In this document: piece after piece, positions 38,146 to 46,871 of the stretch
Layout of the letters: each line of letters starts with the position of its first letter
Position numbering within the stretch: the stretch's first letter is position 1
NCBI RefSeq assembly: GCF_000308775.1
Contig: NZ_BAGJ01000011.1
Coordinates: forward strand, 62,001-126,000
Source of the DNA: Nocardia testacea NBRC 100365
GTDB lineage: Bacteria > Actinomycetota > Actinomycetes > Mycobacteriales > Mycobacteriaceae
DNA: 64,000 bases
Direction: 5' to 3'
Notes under the pieces: model-generated
Databases searched by the model: none
What the model was told of the DNA's origin: nothing
The model's input: the letters and a program-made list of their open reading frames with translations, nothing else
Position numbers and translations under genes: made by a program

Positions 38146-38184
38146 GGGTCGACAGGGCCTCGACCCCGCCCCGGGGGCGGGGCG
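38146..38184 (+). repeat. Two small hairpins between chsE2 and chsH2
   Basis: GGGTCGA (38146-38152) pairs with TCGACCC (38160-38166), and CGCCCC (38167-38172) with GGGGCG (38179-38184). The first contains GGGCCTCGACCC, identical to the outer stem arm of R1 and R4, so it may be a collapsed copy of that repeat family. The surrounding 240 bases hold no gene. Confidence 0.35.
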
Positions 38185-38203
38185 AACAGACAAGGAGCAG
38201 TGC

Positions 38204-39142
38204 GTGCCGGACACAAGTACTCCGGAAGCGATCATCGCCGCCGCGGAGCAGATCCGGGCGGCCGGGGCCAGCGCGCCCCGGCCCGGCCGCGACCCGGTGA
38301 ACCAGCCGATGATCAACAACTGGGTGGAGGCGCTGGGCGACCGCAACCCCGTCTATGTCGACGAGGCCGCCGCGAAGGCCGCCGGTTTCGACGGAATCGT
38401 GGCGCCGCCCGCCATGGCGCAGGTGTGGACCATGCTGGGGCTGGGTGGCCGCCGTCCGTCCGACGATCCGATGGAGGCCACCAACGCGCTGCTCGACTCC
38501 GCCGGGTACACCTCGGTGGTCGGCACCAACTGCGAGCAGATCTACCACCGGTATCTGCGGCCCGGCGAAGAGGTGAGCATCACCAGCGCGCTGGACAGCA
38601 TCAAGGGCCCGAAACGCACCGGACTGGGCGAGGGTTTCTTCCTGACCTACCGCACCAGCTGGTACGTCGGCGACGAACTCGTCACCGAGATGCTGTTCCG
38701 CATCCTGAAGTTCGCGCCGGGCACCGGGGCCGCCCCGAAACCGGCGCCCGCCGAGCGGGTGCGGCCCCTGGTCTCCCACGACACCGAATTCTTCTGGGAG
38801 GGGACGAAAGCCGGCGAGCTGCGGATCCAGAAGCTGCCCGACGGAAGCCTGCGCCATCCCCCGATCCCGGCCATCTGGCAGGACAAGACCGAACCGGTCG
38901 ACTACGTGGTGTCCGCCGGGAAGGGCACGGTGTTCAGCTACGTCGTGCACCACGCGCCGAAGGTGCCGGGCCGTGACCTGCCGTTCGTGGTCGCGCTGGT
39001 GGAACTCGACGAGGGGGTGCGGATGCTGGGCGAACTGCGCGGTATCGAACCCGAGAAGGTCGAGGTCGGGCTGGCGGTCGTGGCCGATTTCGAGAAGCTC
39101 GACGACGATACGGTGCTGCCGTTCTGGAAGGTGAACCCATGA
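38204..39142 (+). CDS. chsH2: ChsH2, MaoC-like/DUF35 hydratase subunit
   Basis: A 312-residue protein. The N-terminal MaoC-like hotdog domain (about 1-180) is followed by a C-terminal DUF35-type domain (about 185-312), as in Rv3542c. With ChsH1 it hydrates the unsaturated side chain to a 17-hydroxy-steroid CoA, and the DUF35 part docks the aldolase Ltp2. GTG 38204 follows AAGGAG. It overlaps chsH1 by ATGA. The DUF35 domain here shows no four-Cys zinc ribbon. Confidence 0.93.
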   Translation: MPDTSTPEAIIAAAEQIRAAGASAPRPGRDPVNQPMINNWVEALGDRNPVYVDEAAAKAAGFDGIVAPPAMAQVWTMLGLGGRRPSDDPMEATNALLDSAGYTSVVGTNCEQIYHRYLRPGEEVSITSALDSIKGPKRTGLGEGFFLTYRTSWYVGDELVTEMLFRILKFAPGTGAAPKPAPAERVRPLVSHDTEFFWEGTKAGELRIQKLPDGSLRHPPIPAIWQDKTEPVDYVVSAGKGTVFSYVVHHAPKVPGRDLPFVVALVELDEGVRMLGELRGIEPEKVEVGLAVVADFEKLDDDTVLPFWKVNP

Positions 39143-39564
39143 CCGCCACATTCGATCCCGCCGTGGTCCGGGTCGGGACCGAACTGCCCGAACTGTCGAT
39201 CCACGCCGATCCGACGTTCGTGATCAGCACCGCCCTGGCCACCCGCGATTTCCAGGACGTGCACCACGATCGGGACAAGGCGATCGAACGCGGTTCGAAG
39301 GATATCTTCGTCAACATCCTCACCGACACGGGACTGGTGCAGCGGTTCGTGACCGACTGGTCGGGGCCGAGCACCGTGGTGAAGTCCATCGCGCTACGCC
39401 TCGGGGTGCCGCTGTACGCCTACGACACCCTGACCCTCACCGGCAAGGTCGTCGAACTCGACGGCGAGGACGTCCGGCTGGAGGTCGTCGGCAAGGACAG
39501 CCTGGGCGATCACATCGTCGCGACGGTGGTCGCGACCGTACCGGGTGCCGGAGGCGGAGCGTGA
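39139..39564 (+). CDS. chsH1: ChsH1, MaoC-like hydratase subunit
   Basis: A 141-residue hotdog protein corresponding to Rv3541c. The catalytic hydratase motif is DFQDVHHDRDKA, followed by FVNILTDTGLVQRFVTDW. It supplies the catalytic residues of the ChsH1-ChsH2 hydratase. Its ATG overlaps the chsH2 stop, consistent with a 1:1 complex. Confidence 0.93.
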   Translation: MTATFDPAVVRVGTELPELSIHADPTFVISTALATRDFQDVHHDRDKAIERGSKDIFVNILTDTGLVQRFVTDWSGPSTVVKSIALRLGVPLYAYDTLTLTGKVVELDGEDVRLEVVGKDSLGDHIVATVVATVPGAGGGA

Positions 39565-39612
39565 GCGCATCCACGACCCCGAGTCCTGCCCAGCCCGCGG
39601 AATGAGGAACGT

Positions 39613-40800
39613 ATGAGTACTTCGCAACATCCCCTGTCCGGCCGGGCCGCCATCGCCGGGATCGGCGCCACCGATTTCTCCAAGGAATCCGGTCGCAGCG
39701 AACTGCGGCTGGCCGCCGAGGCGGTGACCGCGGCGCTGGCCGACGCGGGGCTCACCCCGGCCGACGTCGACGGCCTGACCACCTTCACGATGGATACCAA
39801 CCTGCAGGTCGCGGTCGCGCGGGCGGTCGGTATCCCGCAGCTGAAGTTCTTCAGCCATATCGGATACGGCGGCGGTGCGGCGTGCGCGACCGTGCAGCAG
39901 GCGGCGATGGCCGTGGCGACCGGGGTCGCCGATGTGGTCGTGGCCTACCGGGCATTCAACGAGCGGTCGGTGTCGCGGTTCGGGCAGTTCTCCACCTCGC
40001 TGGCGGCCGCGCCCACGTCCTCGGGTATCGACGCCGGCTGGTCCTATCCGCACGGCCTGGGTACGCCCGCCGCGCAGGTGGCGATGGTGGCCCGGCGGTA
40101 CATGCACGTCTACGGCGCGACGTCCGCCGATTTCGGCCGGGTCGCGGTGGCCGACCGCAGGCACGCCGCGGTGAACCCGAACGCGTTCTTCTACAACAAG
40201 CCGATAACCCTGGAAGATCACCAGAATTCGCGCTGGATCGCCGAACCGCTGCATCTGCTGGACTGCTGTCAGGAGTCCGACGGCGGCGTGGCGATCGTGG
40301 TGACCAGTGTGGAGCGGGCGCGGGACCTGCCGAACCCGGCGGCCGTGATCACCGCCGCGGCGCAGGGCAGCGGCGCGGATCAGTACGTGATGACGAGCTA
40401 CTACCGCGACGCCCTGACCGGGCTGCCGGAAATGGGTCTGGTCGGCGACCAGTTGTGGGAGCAGAGCGGGTTGCGGCCCGCCGATATGCAGGCCGCAATT
40501 CTGTACGACCACTTCACCCCGTTCGTACTCATGCAGCTGGAGGAACTCGGTTTCTGCCCGCGCGGTGAGGCGAAGGATTTCATTGCCGACGGAGCCATCG
40601 AAATCGGCGGGAAACTCCCGATCAATACCCATGGCGGGCAGTTGGGAGAGGCGTATATCCACGGCATGAACGGCATCGCCGAGGGGGTGCGGCAGTTGCG
40701 TGGAACGTCGGTCAATCAGGTCGAGGAGATGGAGAACATACTCGTCACCGCAGGTACCGGCGTCCCGACTTCGGGCCTGGTGCTCAGCGCGGATAGGTAG
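39613..40800 (+). CDS. ltp2: Ltp2, thiolase-like steroid aldolase
   Basis: The 395-residue protein is the thiolase-fold Ltp2 (Rv3540c). It does not claisen-condense; it performs the retro-aldol cleavage that gives androstenedione-type ketone and propionyl-CoA. Segments GYGGGAACATVQQAAMAVATG, YDHFTPFVLMQLEELGFC and NTHGGQLGEAYIHGMNGIAEG are typical of the family. ATG 39613 follows GAGGAAC. It closes the chsE3-ltp2 operon; cyp125, which heads the igr operon in M. tuberculosis, is not in the window. Confidence 0.94.
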   Translation: MSTSQHPLSGRAAIAGIGATDFSKESGRSELRLAAEAVTAALADAGLTPADVDGLTTFTMDTNLQVAVARAVGIPQLKFFSHIGYGGGAACATVQQAAMAVATGVADVVVAYRAFNERSVSRFGQFSTSLAAAPTSSGIDAGWSYPHGLGTPAAQVAMVARRYMHVYGATSADFGRVAVADRRHAAVNPNAFFYNKPITLEDHQNSRWIAEPLHLLDCCQESDGGVAIVVTSVERARDLPNPAAVITAAAQGSGADQYVMTSYYRDALTGLPEMGLVGDQLWEQSGLRPADMQAAILYDHFTPFVLMQLEELGFCPRGEAKDFIADGAIEIGGKLPINTHGGQLGEAYIHGMNGIAEGVRQLRGTSVNQVEEMENILVTAGTGVPTSGLVLSADR

Positions 40801-40912
40801 CGCAGGCGAGCCCACCTCGATATCCCGGCGGCCGGGATGCGTTGCCGGGTAGGGCTTCTGCCCGCCTCCGGCGGCTGTTGCGGCAGGTGCTCGCGACTGG
40901 CAAGGTTCGACG

Positions 40913-42076
40913 ATGCCGACGAGTGATCGGGTGTCCCAACTTGTCCTGGGGGCCAAGCAGGCTATAGAAGATGCGTTGCTTGCGTTCGGTCGAATGGCGA
41001 GTGGACGTGTGCGGAATACGGCTGGGACAGTGGAGGCGGGGGCCGAAGTATTCGATGCCCGGGGTCGGCAGGCAGCGGACATGGCCGCGTTCGAAAGGAT
41101 GCTGCGCGATGCCGGGCGTGCCGAGAATTCGGTCGGCCGGCACGATGGCCTTCGTCTGGACAAAAACAGCGGTGCGTTGTGGAATCCGATGCGTCCGGAA
41201 CCACCGTACGAACTGGTGGAACGCTATCGGGAATTGTGGGACAAGGCGATCAAGACGCCGGATAGAGATAGACCGAAGGTGCTGGCAGAAATGCAAGAGG
41301 AGCTCCGGGGCTACCCGGTCGATTTTCATGTATTCGACAGTCTCCACCGTAACCTCGGCGAACTGGCCGAACAGCTCGGCGCTCGGCCCCAGGAATTACG
41401 TACCGTCATGGAGCACCGGCTGCGCGAACTGTTCGCAGGCAAAGATATCGCTATCCGTATTACTCCCGATGGCCTTGCCGGAGTGCTGGAAAGAGGCCGC
41501 TTCGTGACGGCCGTAGATATTTCACACCCGGACAGTAATGTAGTTCGGTCGCGAATCGCTCTGCACAAGGATTGCTTCGGGTACGACCGCGAATACCCGC
41601 CTGAGTTGCGTCCGGTTTCCGGGTATGTGCGAATACTGGGCGAACAGGCATCCGGGGTGGGCGGCAAGGATGCGCTCTCGCGTTACGGCGATATCCAGGT
41701 GGTTTTGAAGTCCGACGTGGTCGGACGCACGACCGCCTGCGTCGGCGATGCTGTGACGGACAGGATGCGCACTCGCCCATCGCCACTGCTCGATCCCAGT
41801 GCGTGGTCGTTCGGAATTGTCCCGCACGGTCGTGCGGACACGGAGTTCGGGTATATTCGGTCACTCGGCGCCCTGACCGGAATCGATCGGAAGTACGATT
41901 CGCCCGAATTCCTCGGCTCACAATATGTGGAGGCGCAGGTGCACGGTGGGGTCAAGGTTTCCGATATAGATCATGTAATATTCCCGAGTGAGCCTTCGAG
42001 TGAACTGATAGAGAAACTCGCCTCGGCATATGAAGGTGGAATACCGTGGAAGGTCCTACCTTTGCAGTCCACGTAA
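40913..42076 (+). CDS. Unrecognised protein, possible toxin-like C-terminal domain
   Basis: A 387-residue soluble protein without signal peptide or membrane helix. The N-terminal about 100 residues are Ala-rich and helical. The C-terminal half reads like a compact enzyme or toxin domain: RPVSGYVRILGEQ, YGDIQVVLKSDVVGRTTACVGDA, then FLGSQYVEAQVHGGVKVSDIDHV. That order of motifs reminds me of domains at the ends of phage head or polymorphic toxin proteins, but I cannot name a family. Codon use is visibly less GC-biased than in neighbours, suggesting later acquisition. ATG 40913 follows CAAGG. No immunity gene is adjacent. Confidence 0.6.
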   Translation: MPTSDRVSQLVLGAKQAIEDALLAFGRMASGRVRNTAGTVEAGAEVFDARGRQAADMAAFERMLRDAGRAENSVGRHDGLRLDKNSGALWNPMRPEPPYELVERYRELWDKAIKTPDRDRPKVLAEMQEELRGYPVDFHVFDSLHRNLGELAEQLGARPQELRTVMEHRLRELFAGKDIAIRITPDGLAGVLERGRFVTAVDISHPDSNVVRSRIALHKDCFGYDREYPPELRPVSGYVRILGEQASGVGGKDALSRYGDIQVVLKSDVVGRTTACVGDAVTDRMRTRPSPLLDPSAWSFGIVPHGRADTEFGYIRSLGALTGIDRKYDSPEFLGSQYVEAQVHGGVKVSDIDHVIFPSEPSSELIEKLASAYEGGIPWKVLPLQST

Positions 42077-42439
42077 AGGGATGTATCGCATGCATCGTCT
42101 GCAACACGCGGTGCCGGTCGATCACAGCCGGAGGTCATCTGATGCGGGTCGGCCGGCTCGGCATCGGTTGCCTCGTCGACCGGCGGCGGTAGTCGCCGCG
42201 TGATGTTCAGGCGCCGACGCGGTGCGGTGTCGGTGCGAACTCGGGCCGAGCGGGTGGAACGGACATACCGAGGTCGCGGGCTCGTGACACGGTTGTGAGT
42301 CATCACGATGAAGAACAAGATGTAACTGTCGATCCCGCAATGGGCACCAGGTTTGCCGGCAAGGGGCTGATAAACGTGAAAAACTCGTCATTTCATATTG
42401 CCGATTCGCTCCCGGACCCGCCGTCCGGCATGTAAGCAT
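42077..42439 (+). other. 363-base region before the DUF4129 operon
   Basis: No gene is supported. It is less GC-rich near 42300-42420 and probably carries the promoter of the downstream operon, but no clear -35/-10 pair is seen. Confidence 0.4.
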
Positions 42440-43510
42440 GTGGCTGTTCTTGGCAGTGAGCAGGTAGGTATCGGGTTGGCCGGGTCGCGGGCGCTGATCG
42501 CGCGCATTGTGGCGGTGTTCGCGCTGTTGTTCTGCGCTGTCATCGCGCTGCGCGGACATATCCCCGGTATGCCGGACAGCGGCGGTTCGGTGGGTAGACC
42601 GCCCTCGGCTCTCACCGTGGCCCTGATGCCGGTGCTGCTCACCGTCTCGATCGTGGTGCTGCTGGCCGGGGTGATCGCCTCCCAGCATCGGCTTCCGCTG
42701 GCCCTGCCCGACCTCGACTCCGAAACCGAGTCGCACTGGCGGCTGGGCCGCCTCGGCTTGGCCGTGCTGTTCCTGCTGGCGCTCGTTGGTGTCCTCGCGG
42801 CGATCGTGTTCGCCGTCTACTTCATCGGGCTCCAGCGCGTCGCCGAACCGGTTCCGGCCGTGCCGCCCGGTTCCCCCGCCCCGCAGCCCACCGCGGTGCC
42901 GCCCGGAACCGAGGAGGACCAGCCGGTCCTGACCGGAACGGGGTTGCTCCTGGCCACAGCGGCCGCGAGCACGCTGGTGGCGGTGGCCGTGACCGGTCTG
43001 GTCGTCGTCACCGTGAACACCCAGCGGCGCGAGCGTGCCGAGGATCCCGGCGACGACCTGCCGGCCGCCGGGGATCCGCTCATCACCGATACCGAAACCC
43101 TGGTCAAAGCCGCCGAAATGGGGTTGGCCGCCATGAACGCGGCCGGTCAGGATCCGCGCGCCGCCATCATCGCCTGCTACCTGGCGATGGAACGCGGCCT
43201 GGTCTACGCGCGCGGTCTGGCCCCGCTGGCCTCCGACACCCCGATGGAAGTGCTGGCGCGCGCGTTCGAGCACGGGGCCCTGCACGAGGCCTCCGCCCGG
43301 GAACTGGTCGCGCTGTTCGAAGAGGCCCGGTTCAGCCCGCATTCCATGCTGTCCTGGCAGCGGATGCGGGCCGAACAGTTGCTGCGGGTGGCGCTCTCCG
43401 ACCTGCAGAGCACGCCGGACCCGGCGGTATCGGCCGCCCCGGATCCCGGCGGCTATCCACCCGCGCTACCGCCGCACACCGGTGTGCCGAGCGGGGTGGG
43501 GCCCAGATGA
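42440..43510 (+). CDS. DUF4129 membrane protein
   Basis: About 356 residues with four membrane helices (about 15-35, 55-80, 105-130 and 165-190). The C-terminal cytosolic DUF4129 domain reads AIIACYLAMERGLVYARGLAPLASDTPMEVLARAF. Genes of this kind nearly always sit with moxR and DUF58 genes, as here, and are thought to assist assembly of cell-surface or protease-linked complexes. The start is uncertain; GTG 42440 is used. It overlaps the next gene by four bases. Confidence 0.75.
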   Translation: MAVLGSEQVGIGLAGSRALIARIVAVFALLFCAVIALRGHIPGMPDSGGSVGRPPSALTVALMPVLLTVSIVVLLAGVIASQHRLPLALPDLDSETESHWRLGRLGLAVLFLLALVGVLAAIVFAVYFIGLQRVAEPVPAVPPGSPAPQPTAVPPGTEEDQPVLTGTGLLLATAAASTLVAVAVTGLVVVTVNTQRRERAEDPGDDLPAAGDPLITDTETLVKAAEMGLAAMNAAGQDPRAAIIACYLAMERGLVYARGLAPLASDTPMEVLARAFEHGALHEASARELVALFEEARFSPHSMLSWQRMRAEQLLRVALSDLQSTPDPAVSAAPDPGGYPPALPPHTGVPSGVGPR

Positions 43511-44001
43511 GCAGACCCTGGGTCGTCGTCGCCGCGATCGTCGCCGTCGCGGGACTCGAGGTGGCCGCCGTCCTGCGGGCCCGGGAATTCGTACTGATCG
43601 CGGCCGGAGTGCCGGTCGCGATCGCACTGTGCTGCTTCGTCTGGGTGCTGCTGCGCCCGGAGAAGAGAGAAAAAGAACTCGCCGACGAGATGGAGAACGG
43701 GCCCGCCGAAATGCTGCGCCACTGGCATGCCCGTGCCGAGATGCTCGTCGACCGCGCCGACGGCAGCCGCGCCGACTGGGATCGGCATCTGCGGCCGCTG
43801 CTGGCCAAGGAGTTCCAACTGTCCGCCGGTCTGCGGGTCAGCAAGAACCGGCGGGCGCTGGAAAGTGCCGGGATCCATCTGTTCGGCGCCGAACTGTGGC
43901 GCTGGGTGGACCCGGCCGATTCGGCGCTGCGTGACCAGAACACGCCCGCGCCGGGCCGCGCGGCTCTGGACGAGATCCTGAGCCGCCTTCAGAGAATGTG
44001 A
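43507..44001 (+). CDS. Membrane protein of the MoxR/DUF58 operon
   Basis: A 164-residue protein with two N-terminal membrane helices (about 5-22 and 28-48) and a cytosolic tail rich in charged residues. ATG 43507 overlaps the previous stop. Family not recognised; the second gene of a five-gene unit. Confidence 0.75.
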   Translation: MSRPWVVVAAIVAVAGLEVAAVLRAREFVLIAAGVPVAIALCCFVWVLLRPEKREKELADEMENGPAEMLRHWHARAEMLVDRADGSRADWDRHLRPLLAKEFQLSAGLRVSKNRRALESAGIHLFGAELWRWVDPADSALRDQNTPAPGRAALDEILSRLQRM

Positions 44002-44028
44002 ACGGGTCGACCCATTGCGAGAAAACAC

Positions 44029-44991
44029 ATGACGATGCCCTTGGACGCGACCGTCCAACGCACCGAAGCCGTGCTCCGGGAGGTTTCCCGGGTGGTGGTC
44101 GGCAAACGCGAAGAGCTACAGCTCATCATGATCGCGATCCTGTCCGGCGGGCATGTACTCATCGAGGACCTGCCCGGACTGGGCAAGACATTGATCGCGC
44201 GGTCGTTCGCGGCCGCCCTCGGCCTGGACTTCACCCGGGTGCAGTTCACGCCGGACCTGCTGCCCGCGGATCTGCTCGGCTCCACGATCTACGACATGTC
44301 CACCGGGCGGTTCACGTTCCGCCGGGGGCCGGTGTTCACCCATATGTTGCTCGCCGACGAGGTGAACCGCACCCCGCCGAAAACCCAGGCGGCGTTGCTG
44401 GAGGCGATGGCCGAGGGACAGGTCAGCATCGACGGCGAGACCTTCCCGCTGCCCCAGCCGTTCATCGTGCTCGCCACCGACAATCCCATCGAATACGAGG
44501 GCACCTACCCGCTGCCCGAAGCGCAGCTGGATCGGTTCGCCATCCAGTTGCGCCTGGGCTACCTGTCCGAACAGGACGAGACCCAGATGATCCGCCGCCG
44601 GCTCGAACGCGGTGCGGCCGAGCCCCGGGTGAACCAGGTGATCGACGCGAAGGGCCTGCTGGAAATGCGGCACGCGGTGGAGTTCGTCTCGGTGCATCCG
44701 GACGTGGTGGGCTATGTGGTGGCGCTGGCCAGCGCTACCCGGGCCCATGCGCAGGTCGAGGTCGGCGCGAGTCCGCGCTCGGAACTGGATCTGGTGCAGA
44801 TGGCCCGTGCCCGGGCCCTGCTCAATGGCCGTGACTTCGTGGTCCCCGAAGATGTGAAAGCTCTGGCGATCCCGGCCATGGCGCACCGGATCACCCTGCG
44901 GCCGGAGATGTGGGTGCGGCGCATCCGCGGCGAGGATGTGATCAGCGAGCTGCTGCGCCGCCTGCCGGTTCCCCGCGCCGCCACGCCATGA
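44029..44991 (+). CDS. MoxR-family AAA+ ATPase
   Basis: A 320-residue AAA+ chaperone. Walker A is EDLPGLGKT (about 45-53), Walker B is LLADEVNR, the sensor region is VLATDNPIEYEGTYPLPEAQLDRF, and the C-terminal lid follows. MoxR ATPases usually help insert cofactors or activate VWA or DUF58 partners; the DUF58 gene follows with an ATGA overlap. The partner complex is not known. Confidence 0.92.
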   Translation: MTMPLDATVQRTEAVLREVSRVVVGKREELQLIMIAILSGGHVLIEDLPGLGKTLIARSFAAALGLDFTRVQFTPDLLPADLLGSTIYDMSTGRFTFRRGPVFTHMLLADEVNRTPPKTQAALLEAMAEGQVSIDGETFPLPQPFIVLATDNPIEYEGTYPLPEAQLDRFAIQLRLGYLSEQDETQMIRRRLERGAAEPRVNQVIDAKGLLEMRHAVEFVSVHPDVVGYVVALASATRAHAQVEVGASPRSELDLVQMARARALLNGRDFVVPEDVKALAIPAMAHRITLRPEMWVRRIRGEDVISELLRRLPVPRAATP

Positions 44992-46262
44992 GACATCGCG
45001 ACGCCGGTGCCACGGTGGAGGCCCGCCTCCGCTGGCGTCCCGCCCCGCTGACCTACCTGCTGGCCATCGCCTCGGCCGTCGCGCTGCTGGTCGCGGTGGT
45101 CGCGGGCAGCTGGCAGCTGGTGGTGTTCGCCTCGCCCATGCTCGGTGTGCTGGCCAGTGCGCCCTGGCAGGTGTCGCGCACCCGGATCCAGGTGGACGGC
45201 GGCGGTACCCAGCGGTGCTTCGAGAACGAGGAGGTCACCGTTACCATCGCCGCCTTCGTCGATCAGGGGCACGCGCTGCTGCGCTGTAAGCCGGTCGTGG
45301 TGGAGGGGATGACGGTGACCGTGGAGGAATCCGCGGATTCCGGGGTGGCCCCGGCCGGGCTGCGATTGACCGTATCGGCGGCGCGCTGGGGCAGGTATCC
45401 GATAAAAGTGCGGGTGAAGGCATTGAGCCCGGCCGGGATGGCACTGGCCACCGCGACCCTGCCCGCCGGGGAGATCTACGTCTACCCGATCACCGATCCG
45501 CAGCGGATGCGATTGCCCCGCACCGAACTTCCCGAACGGCTCGGCGTACACCTCACCCGCCGGCACGGTCCGGGCGTGGAATACGCCGATATCCGCGCCT
45601 ACGCCCCCGGCGATCAGCTGCGCATCGTGAACTGGCCGGTGAGCGCCCGCCGCGGCCGCCTGTACGTGACCGAACGCCTGACCAACCGTTCCGCCGACGT
45701 CGTCGTCCTGGTGGACACCTCACAGCAGGCGCCCGGACCCGCCAGCGACGCACTGGAACTGTCGGTACGCGGCGCGGCGCAGGTGGTGCAGTCCACGCTG
45801 CAGGCCGGCGACCGCACCGCTGTCGTCTGCCTGGGTCAGTCGCCGCGCTGGCTGCGTCCCGATATCGGCCGGCGGCAGTTCTATCGCATCGTCGACACCG
45901 TGCTCGATGTCGGCGACGAGTACATCCCCACCACCGGCACCCTGGCGCCCTACGCCGCGGTCCCGCTCGGCGCGGTCATCGTCGCCTTCACCACCCTGCT
46001 GGACACCCAGTTCGCTCTCGCACTGATCGACCTGCGCAAACGCGGACACGTGGTGGTGGCGGTGGATGTGTTGCGCGGCAGCCCGTTCGCCGGCGACCTG
46101 GACCCCACCATGGAGAAGATGTGGCAGCTCGAACGGATGTCGATGTACCGCGATATGAGCACGATCGGGGTCGACGTCGTCCCGTGGGCCGCTGACACCC
46201 GCCTCGACCAGACCATGCGCCTGCTGCCGCAGCACCGCCGGATGGTCCGGGTGCGCCGATGA
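44988..46262 (+). CDS. DUF58 domain protein
   Basis: A 424-residue protein with two N-terminal membrane helices (about 22-60), an outer beta-rich part, and the DUF58 motif EYADIRAYAPGDQLRIVNW (about 205-222). A VWA-like domain with VVLVDTSQQ follows. It starts at ATG 44988 inside the moxR stop and ends overlapping the next ATG. It is the expected partner of the MoxR ATPase. Confidence 0.9.
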   Translation: MRHRDAGATVEARLRWRPAPLTYLLAIASAVALLVAVVAGSWQLVVFASPMLGVLASAPWQVSRTRIQVDGGGTQRCFENEEVTVTIAAFVDQGHALLRCKPVVVEGMTVTVEESADSGVAPAGLRLTVSAARWGRYPIKVRVKALSPAGMALATATLPAGEIYVYPITDPQRMRLPRTELPERLGVHLTRRHGPGVEYADIRAYAPGDQLRIVNWPVSARRGRLYVTERLTNRSADVVVLVDTSQQAPGPASDALELSVRGAAQVVQSTLQAGDRTAVVCLGQSPRWLRPDIGRRQFYRIVDTVLDVGDEYIPTTGTLAPYAAVPLGAVIVAFTTLLDTQFALALIDLRKRGHVVVAVDVLRGSPFAGDLDPTMEKMWQLERMSMYRDMSTIGVDVVPWAADTRLDQTMRLLPQHRRMVRVRR

Positions 46263-46750
46263 TCAAATTCCTGGCCCATCTGTCCGGCACGCTGCTGGTT
46301 CTGCTGGTCGCCCTGATCCAGCCGTGGGCGGCTCCGGCCGCGATCGTGCTGGTGGTGGTCGGCTGGTGGTGGCGGTGGGCGGCGATCGGCGCGGTGCTGT
46401 TGGTGATCGGGGTGCTCGCGTTCTCCGACACCGGCCTGGTCGCGGCGGCCGCGGCCGGTCTGGTGGCGACCACCTATCTGCTCAATATCGCAACGGTCAC
46501 CGCGCCGCGCGGCGTCGTCCCGACCACCCTGCCCTCGGTGGTGGGCGCGGTTTTGTGGACGGCGGCGGCGGGCGGGGCGGCCCTGCTGCCGGTCGAACTG
46601 GAATGGGCGCCGGTGGTCGCTCCCGTGCTGGTGATCCTGCTGTCGTCGATCCTCACCTACAGCATCACCACCGCCCGCCGACGGCCGCCGGCTGCGGCGC
46701 AGCCCGGGGCTGTCGCGAAAGATACGCCGACAGCCGCCGCGGATTCGTGA
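46259..46750 (+). CDS. Small membrane protein closing the MoxR operon
   Basis: A 163-residue protein with five to six closely spaced membrane helices and a short cytosolic tail after TTARRRPPAA. It overlaps the DUF58 gene by ATGA. Function unknown. Confidence 0.75.
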   Translation: MIKFLAHLSGTLLVLLVALIQPWAAPAAIVLVVVGWWWRWAAIGAVLLVIGVLAFSDTGLVAAAAAGLVATTYLLNIATVTAPRGVVPTTLPSVVGAVLWTAAAGGAALLPVELEWAPVVAPVLVILLSSILTYSITTARRRPPAAAQPGAVAKDTPTAAADS

Positions 46751-46871
46751 AGTGATCTCGACCCCCGCCCCTTTCAAGGTATAGCCGACCCGGGGGCTTG
46801 CGGCAAGGCCCGGGTGGTGCCGCATACTCGCTGGCCGAGCCCACAAGCGTGGGACAGGAAGGGTTTGCGAG

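Noticed and set aside
36722..39151. An 809-codon minus-strand frame opposite chsE2 and chsH2
   Set aside because: Antisense shadow; no domain, and both plus-strand genes are certain.
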